Assembly: GCA_031266435.1 (NCBI GenBank) | Contig: JAISAZ010000030.1 | Span: 1 to 33,822, forward strand | Direction: 5' to 3' | DNA: 33,822 nucleotides | Source: Accumulibacter sp. | Lineage (GTDB): Bacteria > Pseudomonadota > Gammaproteobacteria > Burkholderiales > Rhodocyclaceae | Shown here: positions 24,862-31,668 of the stretch, piece after piece | How the letters are laid out: each line of letters begins with the position of its first letter | How positions within the stretch are numbered: the first letter of the stretch is position 1 | Program-made: the position numbers and the translations under genes | The notes under the pieces: generated by a model | Database searches by the model: none | The model's input: the letters and a program-made list of their open reading frames with translations, nothing else | What the model was told of the DNA's origin: nothing

Positions 24862-25062
24862 ATGAAATTCGCAATTCTCGGCCTGTTGATGCTCGTTTCT
24901 TCGCCGTCGTTCGCCGCGGTCGGATACCTGAAGTCCTGCGAAACGGGGCGCTGGGAAGGGCGTCCGGCGTTCATCGGGAAATACGACGTCGACGGTCAGG
25001 AAGTCATTCGTTACTTCCGGAGAAGCCAGGTTCGCTACTGCCCGACGCAACTCACGCTTTAA
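24862..25062 (+). CDS. Small secreted protein of unknown function
   Basis: A 66-residue protein that I do not recognise. AAGGAG sits seven bases before the ATG, an excellent ribosome site. A clean signal peptide (MKFAILGLLMLVSSPSFA, cut before AVGYL) leaves a mature protein of about 48 residues with two cysteines (one in KSCETG, one in VRYCPT) that could form a disulfide, and a central GRPAFIGKYDVDGQEVIRYF. It lies just upstream of the S1/P1-type nuclease on the same strand, both between the two 106-bp repeats. Confidence 0.7.
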   Translation: MKFAILGLLMLVSSPSFAAVGYLKSCETGRWEGRPAFIGKYDVDGQEVIRYFRRSQVRYCPTQLTL

Positions 25063-25132
25063 CCGGTTTCCCAAAACGGCTCGCCCGGATTCGGGTCGCC
25101 TTTCCTTGATCTCGACCTCGTCGAGCTGCCGA

Positions 25133-26095
25133 GTGCGCGCCTTGCGCCCCCTCGTTTTCGGCGCGCTCGCGTCTTTCCTCCTTTTTCACGCCTTTCCGGC
25201 GTCGGCGTGGAACGCGAGCGGGCACCGCGTCATCGCGCTGATCGCGTGGGACAGGCTCGACCCCGCCGCAAAACGCGAGGCGGCGAAAATTCTTCGCGCG
25301 CACCCCGACTTCGCGTCCTGGACAAAAAGGGCGAGGGGACAAAACCTCGACGAAGTCGCCTTCATCGAGGCGTCGACGTGGCCCGACGACATTCGCAGGG
25401 ATAAACGCTTTCACAGCGACCGCAAATCGGGCGACGCGAAGCCCGACGCGCCCTTGCCGGGATTTCCCGACATGGCGCGTCACGCCGACTGGCATTTCAA
25501 GAACATTCCGTTCGGAAAATCCCGAAAAGGCGGGAAGAAAACCCCTCCCGCCGCTCCCACGCTACCGCGTTATATTCGGCCCGGTCGGCTCGACGAGCGC
25601 CTCCGGCAAATGAGCGAAGACCTCGCACCCGACAAAGCCCCGCTCGCGCAGCGCGCGTTCGCCCTGCCGTGGGTCATCCACCTCGCGGGCGAGGCACACC
25701 AGCCTCTGCACACCGCGTACCGCGTCGACCGCCCGAAGCTCGTCGTCAAGAACGCCTTCAACCCGCGCAAACCCACTTCGACGCTTCACGCTTTCTGGGA
25801 CGACCTTCCGGCGCCGTCGCGGCTCCGGGGAAAGGCGCTCCGCGACGCCGTCGACGCCCTGACGGCGACCTACCCGCGCTCGGCGTTCCGAAACCTCTCG
25901 GCGCCTTCGGATGCGTGGGTCGAAGAAAGCTGGCGGATCGCCCGCGCAAGGGCCTACCCGCCCGACGCGGACGGCGAGACCGTCACGAAAGCTTTTTTCG
26001 AGTCGAGCCACGATACGGCAAGACGCCGCACGGTCGAAGCCGGGTATCGGCTCGCGCTTTTGTTGAATCGGCAACTCGCACCCCGGGCGGACTGA
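25133..26095 (+). CDS. Secreted S1/P1-type zinc-dependent nuclease
   Basis: A 320-residue exported protein of the S1/P1 nuclease family (single-strand-specific endonuclease or 3'-nucleotidase with three zincs). From GTG 25133 the signal peptide ends PASA, and cleavage exposes W26, the N-terminal Trp that binds zinc in P1. Other ligands by position: H31 (GHR), D85 (STWPD), H121 (ADWHFKN), H183 and H193 (VIHLAGEAHQPLH), H219 and D223 (LHAFWD). The residue equal to P1 Asp120, which bridges two zincs, is Glu187 here. An upstream TTG at 25106 would lengthen the signal region and has no better ribosome site. The stop TGA is the first three bases of repeat copy B. It lies convergent to htpX. Confidence 0.85.
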   Translation: MRALRPLVFGALASFLLFHAFPASAWNASGHRVIALIAWDRLDPAAKREAAKILRAHPDFASWTKRARGQNLDEVAFIEASTWPDDIRRDKRFHSDRKSGDAKPDAPLPGFPDMARHADWHFKNIPFGKSRKGGKKTPPAAPTLPRYIRPGRLDERLRQMSEDLAPDKAPLAQRAFALPWVIHLAGEAHQPLHTAYRVDRPKLVVKNAFNPRKPTSTLHAFWDDLPAPSRLRGKALRDAVDALTATYPRSAFRNLSAPSDAWVEESWRIARARAYPPDADGETVTKAFFESSHDTARRRTVEAGYRLALLLNRQLAPRAD

Positions 26096-26198
26096 TTCCA
26101 TTTCCAGTTCGCTCATACTTTGATGCCGAGCCGCAGGCAGTACGGGTAGTACGACAAGGCGAAGCCGACATTGGCAGGAGCGGACCGGGAAGGAATCA
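26093..26198. repeat. 106-bp miniature repeat, copy B (between nuclease gene and htpX)
   Basis: Begins TGATTCCATTTCCAGTTC and ends AGGAATCA. The core has GAGCCGCAGGCAGTACGGG and TAGTACGACAAGGCGAAG, as in copy A. Its first three bases are the stop codon of the S1/P1 gene and its last three, read on the minus strand, are the stop codon of htpX. It therefore fills exactly the whole gap between two convergent genes. Confidence 0.8.
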
Positions 26199-27044
26199 GC
26201 GGCGGCGCATCGCGCGCAGGCGGCGAACCCTTTCCTCGGTCGGCGGGTGCGTTCTGAACAGGTTTCCGAAGTTACGCCCGGAGAGCGGATTCATGATCAT
26301 CATCTGCGCCGTCGCCGGGTGCGATTCCGCCGTCGGCATCGGGATCCGACTCGCGAAGGATTCGATCTTGAGCAGCGCGTCGGCCAGGGCGTCGGGGTCG
26401 TCGCTGACTTCCGCGCCCCCGCGGTCCGCCTCGAATTCGCGCGCTCTCGAGATCGCCATCTGGATCAGCATCGCCGCGATCGGCGCCAGGACCGCGACGC
26501 CCAGGCTCAGCGCCGGATTCGCCGGACGCCCCTCGGAATCGCGTCCGCCGAAGAACATGATGAAATTCGCCAGCGACGAGATCGCGCCCGCCATCGTCGC
26601 CGAAATCGTCGAAATCAGGATGTCGCGGTGCTTGACGTGGCTGAGTTCGTGCGCCATCACGCCGCGCAGTTCGCGGGGCGAGAGCGCGCGGAGGATTCCC
26701 GTCGTCGCGGCGACCGCCGCGTGTTCAGGGTTACGCCCCGTCGCGAAAGCGTTGGGCTGCGCCTCGTCGATCACATAGACGCGCGGCATTGGCAGCCCCG
26801 CGCGCACCGCGAGTTCGCGCACGATCGGGTAGAACTGCGGCGCGCTCTTCTCGTCGACTTCCCGCGCCTTGTACATCTTCAACACCATCGTGTCGGAAAA
26901 CCAGTAGGTGAACAAATTCATCGCGCCGCCTAAAACCAGCGCGCCCATCATCCCCGAACGTCCCCCGCAATACGCGCCGATCCCCGCAAAAAGCGCCATG
27001 ATCGCCGCCATCAGAACCGAGGTTTTGATCCAGTTGCCCAGCAT
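26196..27044 (-). CDS. htpX: Membrane zinc metalloprotease HtpX
   Basis: A 282-residue inner-membrane M48 protease that degrades misfolded membrane proteins under stress. Two N-terminal helices (about residues 8-25 and 31-50) precede the cytoplasmic part. The zinc site HELSHVKH lies in the middle, followed by two more hydrophobic segments ([19 protein letters not shown] and [19 protein letters not shown]) and the third ligand in [13 protein letters not shown]. The start is ATG 27044 with GGGGAG seven bases upstream; the longer open frame before it runs into fmt and is not conserved. It follows fmt after 56 bases. Its stop codon is formed by repeat copy B. Confidence 0.95.
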   Translation of the reverse strand: MLGNWIKTSVLMAAIMALFAGIGAYCGGRSGMMGALVLGGAMNLFTYWFSDTMVLKMYKAREVDEKSAPQFYPIVRELAVRAGLPMPRVYVIDEAQPNAFATGRNPEHAAVAATTGILRALSPRELRGVMAHELSHVKHRDILISTISATMAGAISSLANFIMFFGGRDSEGRPANPALSLGVAVLAPIAAMLIQMAISRAREFEADRGGAEVSDDPDALADALLKIESFASRIPMPTAESHPATAQMMIMNPLSGRNFGNLFRTHPPTEERVRRLRAMRRR

Positions 27045-27100
27045 GTGTATTCTCCCCGAAACGATCCGATACGCTGAATATGGCGGAAAACTCTCGAAAT

Positions 27101-28078
27101 TCAAGTCCGCCGGTCTAAAAAAGTCCCGATGTCGAGCGGGTTCCCCGCCAGGAACGCGCCGACACCGAGGCGCCGCCCGCCGGCTTTTTGCACTTCCAGG
27201 ATACGCAGCGCCCCCGCGCCGCACGCGACGACGACGCCGCGCGTATTCGCCTCAAGAATCTTCCCGGCTTCCGCCTCCTCCGTCACTGCGGCTTCCGCGC
27301 GAGCCTTCCAGACTTTGACGGTCGTCCCGCGCCAAGCGAAATGCGCGCCGGGGTGCGGGTCGAAGGCCCGAACCTGGCGGTCGATCGCTTCGGCGGAGGC
27401 GGACCAGTCGATTTTAGCTTCGCTCTTTTCGATCTTCGCGGCGTAGCGCACCCCTTCGTCGGGCTGCGGGCGCGATGGAATCGGGAAGGCATTTTGGAAC
27501 GGAATCGCGGACGCCTGCGAGGCTTTCGAGAGCCGATCGAGCGTTTCGACGAGCAATGTTCCGCCGAGCACAGCGAGTTTGTCGTGCAGGGAGCTTGCCG
27601 TTTCGTCAGGAGAGACGCGCAAAACCGCCGCGTCCAGGATCGGCCCCGTATCGAGTCCGGCTTCCATCCGCATGATCGAGATTCCCGTTTCGGCGTCACC
27701 CGCGAGGATCGCGCGTTCAATCGGCGCCGCGCCGCGCCAGCGCGGCAGTAGCGACGCGTGGACGTTGATCCCGCCGAAGCGGGGGATCTCCAGTACGGCT
27801 TGCGGGAGGATCAGCCCGTAGGCGCAGACGACGAGTGCGTCGGCTCCGACGCGGCGGAGCATTTCCTGCGCGGGCGTCTCTTTGAGCGTCTCGGGCTGAA
27901 AGACGGGGATTCCCGACGCGTTTGCGAGGCGCTTGACCGGCGAGGCTCTCGCGGACATTCCCCGTCCCGCGTTTCGATCCGGCTGAGTGAGCGCCAACTC
28001 GACACGAAAACCCGCTTCGAGAAGGGCTTCGAGGTTTGCGGCGGCAAAGTCCGGCGTTCCCGCGAAAATCAGTTTCAT
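27101..28078 (-). CDS. fmt: Methionyl-tRNA formyltransferase
   Basis: A 325-residue enzyme that formylates initiator Met-tRNA with 10-formyl-THF. The N-terminal domain has [18 protein letters not shown] and [42 protein letters not shown], with the family HxSLLP signature, and then [21 protein letters not shown]. The C-terminal OB-fold tRNA-binding domain includes [16 protein letters not shown] 28078 overlaps the def stop (ATGA), a classical coupled def-fmt pair. Confidence 0.96.
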   Translation of the reverse strand: MKLIFAGTPDFAAANLEALLEAGFRVELALTQPDRNAGRGMSARASPVKRLANASGIPVFQPETLKETPAQEMLRRVGADALVVCAYGLILPQAVLEIPRFGGINVHASLLPRWRGAAPIERAILAGDAETGISIMRMEAGLDTGPILDAAVLRVSPDETASSLHDKLAVLGGTLLVETLDRLSKASQASAIPFQNAFPIPSRPQPDEGVRYAAKIEKSEAKIDWSASAEAIDRQVRAFDPHPGAHFAWRGTTVKVWKARAEAAVTEEAEAGKILEANTRGVVVACGAGALRILEVQKAGGRRLGVGAFLAGNPLDIGTFLDRRT

Positions 28079-28578
28079 GCCGTTACGCGCGCCTGTTTGA
28101 GCAGCTTCGCCCGGATGCGTTTTTGTTTGAGCGGCGAGAGGTGTTCGACGAAGATCTTTCCGTCGAGGTGTTCCATCTCGTGTTGCAGACAGACCGAAAG
28201 CATGCCTTCGGCCTCCACTGTCTGGCGATTGCCGTCGAGGTCGAGGTAGCCGACGACGACGCGCTCGGCGCGTTCGATCTTGTCGTAGACGCCGGGAACC
28301 GAGAGGCAGCCTTCTTCGCCGACCCGGCTGCCTTCGCTCTGTATCAGTTCCGGGTTGACGAGGATGAGGAGCCGATCCCTCGTTTCGGACGCGTCGGCGA
28401 CGATCAGCCGTTTATGGACATTTACCTGCGTCGCCGCGAGGCCGATCCCCGGCGCGCCGTACATCGTCTCGGCCATGTCGAGCGCAAGACGGCGGAGTTC
28501 GTCGTCGATTTCGGTGATCGCTGTCGCCGGCGTCTTCAAACGCGGGTCGGGGTAGCGCAAAATTGGAAGCAATGGCAT
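28075..28578 (-). CDS. def: Peptide deformylase
   Basis: A 167-residue metalloenzyme that removes the formyl group from nascent proteins. All three family motifs are present: GIGLAATQV, EGCLSVPG (Cys metal ligand) and HEMEHLDG (HExxH). I start at ATG 28578 (MPLLPILRYPDPRL), the typical N-terminus; an in-frame TTG six codons upstream is possible. No clear ribosome site is seen. It leads the def-fmt-htpX operon. Confidence 0.95.
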   Translation of the reverse strand: MPLLPILRYPDPRLKTPATAITEIDDELRRLALDMAETMYGAPGIGLAATQVNVHKRLIVADASETRDRLLILVNPELIQSEGSRVGEEGCLSVPGVYDKIERAERVVVGYLDLDGNRQTVEAEGMLSVCLQHEMEHLDGKIFVEHLSPLKQKRIRAKLLKQARVTA

Positions 28579-28652
28579 ATTGTTTATTTCGATCAACGCC
28601 CAGCGAAGCCGGAAGACAAGCAGGGAAAAGCAAGCGCTCGTCCCGCGTGTGG

Positions 28653-28682
28653 ATTATCCCCCTTCGACGAGCATGTTTCCAA
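28653..28682 (-). promoter_or_regulatory. Sigma-70-like promoter candidate for def-fmt-htpX
   Basis: On the minus strand, TTGGAA (28682-28677), an 18-base spacer, and GATAAT (28658-28653). This would give a leader of about 65 bases before the def start. Sequence prediction only. Confidence 0.4.
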
Positions 28683-28703
28683 GCGGAGTGGGTTTTCAAT
28701 ATA

Positions 28704-28942
28704 AACCTGGAAACCGCAGTTGAGCACTGATTTTCCCCATTGAAGGCCAAGTGATGACAAACTTCTCCGGTTTTTTGACCGCTCACTTTCAGGGTGAGTC
28801 CGTTACGTGCCTGGGAGCACAGCCCCGCAGCGTGCTGGCGGTGTTGCTCCTCCTTGCAGACATGAGTCTGCCGCGTCGTCGCGCCTTGCCAGCACACTCC
28901 AGGACAGCACTCCCAAGCACGTTCGACTGCGGTTTCCAGGTT
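28704..28942. mobile_element. 239-bp MITE-like element with 17-bp perfect terminal inverted repeats
   Basis: AACCTGGAAACCGCAGT (28704-28720) is matched exactly by its reverse complement at 28926-28942. The inside has no credible gene (a minus-strand frame crosses it but lacks family features) and carries short internal palindromic stretches such as ACTTTCAGGGTGAGT. It is probably a non-autonomous or internally deleted insertion element. I cannot see an unambiguous target duplication, and I do not assign a family. It sits in the 588-base gap between def and the LysM gene, so it separates their two promoter candidates. Confidence 0.7.
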
Positions 28943-28970
28943 AAAAGTTTTCGATAGAAAAGCTTGATTG

Positions 28971-28999
28971 TTGAAGTAATTACGTGCAGAATCTAATGT
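28971..28999 (+). promoter_or_regulatory. Promoter candidate for the LysM gene and dprA
   Basis: TTGAAG (28971-28976), a 17-base spacer, and TAATGT (28994-28999), immediately after the MITE-like element. The leader would be about 160 bases long. I see nothing recognisable in the rest of the leader. Confidence 0.3.
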
Positions 29000-29166
29000 A
29001 ATATATTGGATCGATACTCGTTGGATCGTTTTGAACACATTGCCGACGCTCCTGATTTTTTCCGACCCGCGACAGCTTGTCCCCTCGCAGGGCCGTGGGA
29101 ATCTCGCGCCGAGGCGATCGGAATCCGGGATTTCAGTCCTGCCGTCCGCCGTATGAGGATATCACG

Positions 29167-30333
29167 ATGAGCCGCTATTACTTTGTTTTTCTCTTTGCCG
29201 TCTTTTCCGCTTTCAGCGCGCGCGCGCAGGAAGCGTCTTCCTCCAGCCCCGCAAATCCCGCCGACGCCGCTTCCGAATCCGCCGCCGGGTCTCTTGCCGA
29301 CTCCGCCACGGAGCTGACCGAATTGCGGCTTGCGGCGAACGCACCGCAAACCTATACCGTCGTCGCGGGCGACACCCTCTGGGGAATCGCCGCCAAGTTT
29401 CTCGACGAGCCTTGGCGCTGGCACGAACTGTGGCGCCTGACGGCCGAGCAGGCCAAGAATCCGCAACGCATCTTTCCGGGCGATGTTCTCATCGTCGAAT
29501 ACGGCATGGACAAGATTCCACGCCTCAGGATTCAGACGACCGGCCCCAATTCGCCGCGCGACTATCCTTTCGCATCGAGAGAAATCAAGATCGAACCCAA
29601 GATTTACCAGGATCAGAACGGGCAGAACATCCCCGCGATTCCGCCCAACGTCATCGAACCCTTCATCTCGGCGCCGCTCGTCGTCGAGGAGAGCGAACTT
29701 CGCAACGCTGCGACGCTCGTCGCGACTTCGCAAGACCGCGTCTTCCTCGGCAAGGGCGACACGGCCTACGTCGAAGGCGCCGACCCGACCAAGGAATTCT
29801 GGCAGATCTACCGCGATGTAAAACCCTTGCTCGACCCCGACAATCCGCGCCAGCCCCTGGGCTACGAGGCTTTTTATCTCGGCACGGCCAAGCAGGTTCT
29901 CCTCGGAAATCCGGCGACCTTCGAGATTCTTTCGGCCAAGGAAGAATTGGGACGCGGCGACCGCCTCCTGCCTTCCGAGCGCCCGCCTCTCGTCGACTAC
30001 ATGCCGCACAAGCCCGACTTCAAGATCGAAGGTCGCATCGCGTCGATTTACGGCGTTCCGGTCCACGAGTCGATCGGGACCGCCGGCGCGAATTCGGTCG
30101 TTTCGGTCAACCGGGGCGAGCGCGATGGGCTCGAAGTCGGGCACGTTTTGGCGATTGCGCGCAATCGCACGGTTTACGCGTACGACAAGCAAAACCGCCG
30201 TACCGCGCTCCAGACTCCGCCGCAACGCAGCGGCCTGCTCTTCATTTTCAGGACCTTCAAGAAGGTTTCCTACGGGCTCGTCGTACACGCGGAGGGCGTC
30301 GTCGAAGCGAATGACTTCGTCTCGACCCCCTGA
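29167..30333 (+). CDS. LysM-domain envelope protein
   Basis: A 388-residue exported protein. The signal peptide is about residues 1-20 (YYFVFLFAVFSAFSARA, cut near QEAS), followed by a Ser/Ala/Pro linker. A LysM peptidoglycan-binding domain spans about 62-111 (YTVVAGDTLWGIAAKFLDEPWRWHELWR, ending NPQRIFPGDVLIV). The remaining 270 residues are mostly beta-strand-like and include VSVNRGERDGLEVGHVLAIARNR, a repeat style seen in related proteins. ATG 29167 has GAGGA upstream; the earlier open frame lacks a signal peptide. LysM proteins of this kind usually precede dprA in betaproteobacteria. The exact role is unknown; envelope or peptidoglycan maintenance is likely. Confidence 0.88.
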   Translation: MSRYYFVFLFAVFSAFSARAQEASSSSPANPADAASESAAGSLADSATELTELRLAANAPQTYTVVAGDTLWGIAAKFLDEPWRWHELWRLTAEQAKNPQRIFPGDVLIVEYGMDKIPRLRIQTTGPNSPRDYPFASREIKIEPKIYQDQNGQNIPAIPPNVIEPFISAPLVVEESELRNAATLVATSQDRVFLGKGDTAYVEGADPTKEFWQIYRDVKPLLDPDNPRQPLGYEAFYLGTAKQVLLGNPATFEILSAKEELGRGDRLLPSERPPLVDYMPHKPDFKIEGRIASIYGVPVHESIGTAGANSVVSVNRGERDGLEVGHVLAIARNRTVYAYDKQNRRTALQTPPQRSGLLFIFRTFKKVSYGLVVHAEGVVEANDFVSTP

Positions 30334-31450
30334 AGCGAAAAGCGGCGACTCGATCGCCGACTGGCTCAGGCTGGCGCTGATTCCCGGCGTCGGGGGCGAG
30401 TCTCAGCGTAAACTCCTCCAGGCCTTCGGCTCGCCAGAAAACATCTTTTCGGCGAGCCGTTCGGAACTTCGCCGCGCCGTCGGCGAGAAAACCGTCGGAC
30501 TTCTCCTTGAAACCGACACGAGTGCGCGCGTTGCCGCGGCGCTCGATTGGGAAAAAGCGCCGGGGCGAGGCTTTCTCACGCTCGGCGACCCGCTCTACCC
30601 GCAAGCCTTCCTCAACATCCCGGATCCGCCGACGCTCCTCTACGTCCTTGGAAAACCCGAACTCCTGAACCGCAAGGCGATTGCGATCGTCGGGAGCCGC
30701 CACCCGACGCCGCAGGGTGAACGCAACGCCGAAGACTTCGCCGCCGCGCTCGCCGACGCCGGATTGCTCGTCGTGAGCGGCATGGCGCTCGGAATCGACG
30801 CGGCGGCGCATCGCGGCGCCTTGCGCTCCGGCGGCGAGACCGTCGCCTTCATCGGAACGGGGATCGACCGCGTCTATCCCGCGCGCAACAAGGACCTTGC
30901 CGTCGCAATCGCCGCGACGGGCACGATCGTCTCCGAATTTCCGCTGGGGACGCCCGTGACGGCGAGCAACTTCCCGCGCCGGAACCGCCTGATTTCCGGT
31001 CTCGCCGCGGGGGTTCTCGTCGTCGAAGCAACGACCGAAAGCGGCTCCCTGATCACCGCGCGGCTCGCCGGCGAGCAGGGGCGCGAAGTCTTTGCGATTC
31101 CGGGGTCGATTCACTCGCCGCAGTCGCGCGGCTGCCACCGGCTGATCCGTCAGGGAGCGAAACTCGTCGAGACCGCGCGCGACATTCTCGAAGAACTCGG
31201 CGAATTCAGCCTTTCTTCCCCCTCTTCTCCCGATACGCCCCCGTCGCGGCGCGCCGCCGAGAAACCGCTCCCCTCCCCGCTCGCCGCGCTCCTCGAACTC
31301 ATGGGCTTCGACCCCTGCGGCCTCGACGAGCTTCTTGTCCGCGCCCGCCTGCCGATGGAGTCGGTCTCGCCTATGCTTCTCCAACTCGAACTCGAAGGCC
31401 GCGTCGCAAGCCTCCCCGGCGGACGCTACCAGAGGCTCGTGTCCTCATGA
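30311..31450 (+). CDS. dprA: DNA-processing protein DprA
   Basis: A 379-residue single-stranded-DNA-binding protein that loads RecA on incoming DNA during transformation. An N-terminal helix-hairpin-like part (WLRLALIPGVGGESQRKLLQAFGSPENIF) is followed by the Rossmann DprA core (AIAIVGSRHPTPQGERNAEDF, VVSGMALGIDAAAHRGAL, GTGIDRVYPARN, SEFPLGTPVTASNFPRRNRLISGL, TESGSLITARLAGEQGREVFAIPG). A C-terminal winged-helix part (LLELMGFDPCGLDELLVRARLP) ends the protein. ATG 30311 lies inside the LysM gene and overlaps it by 23 bases, so the two are coupled. The smg (DUF494) gene that I expect next is absent. Confidence 0.94.
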   Translation: MTSSRPPEAKSGDSIADWLRLALIPGVGGESQRKLLQAFGSPENIFSASRSELRRAVGEKTVGLLLETDTSARVAAALDWEKAPGRGFLTLGDPLYPQAFLNIPDPPTLLYVLGKPELLNRKAIAIVGSRHPTPQGERNAEDFAAALADAGLLVVSGMALGIDAAAHRGALRSGGETVAFIGTGIDRVYPARNKDLAVAIAATGTIVSEFPLGTPVTASNFPRRNRLISGLAAGVLVVEATTESGSLITARLAGEQGREVFAIPGSIHSPQSRGCHRLIRQGAKLVETARDILEELGEFSLSSPSSPDTPPSRRAAEKPLPSPLAALLELMGFDPCGLDELLVRARLPMESVSPMLLQLELEGRVASLPGGRYQRLVSS

Positions 31451-31464
31451 ATCGTTTTCGCGCT

Positions 31465-31572
31465 TGATTCCATTTCCATTTCTTCCTATTCTTCGCATCC
31501 CACCGCTCCGCGCCCCGCCGCTCAGCGCGCCGAATCGAAAAATCGGAAGAAAAGCACGGTCTTTCGGAATCA
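31465..31572. repeat. Possible third miniature element with TGATTCC/GGAATCA ends
   Basis: The gap between dprA and topB begins TGATTCCATTTCCATTTC, sharing its first 14 bases with repeat copy B, and 107 bases later shows GGAATCA, the same right end. The size (108 bases) fits copies A and B, but the core is different, so it may be a diverged or chimeric member. A further CATTCCATTTCC lies at 31616. The rest of the dprA-topB gap (31573-31668) shows nothing else. Confidence 0.4.
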
Positions 31573-31668
31573 AAATGCTTGCGTTATTGCCTGAACTACT
31601 CTTATCATCCCTGCTCATTCCATTTCCTGCAATACCATCATCATTACCAGCCGAACTGCGAGCTTTCC

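Noticed and set aside
28700-28946. Target-site duplication around the 239-bp element
   Set aside because: Flanks are A/T-rich and only loosely similar (TAAA versus TTAA or AAAA); no clear direct repeat can be assigned.
28412-29038. A 208-codon minus-strand frame across the MITE-like element and the def 5' region
   Set aside because: It overlaps def in another frame, has no family features, and its middle is the inverted-repeat element.
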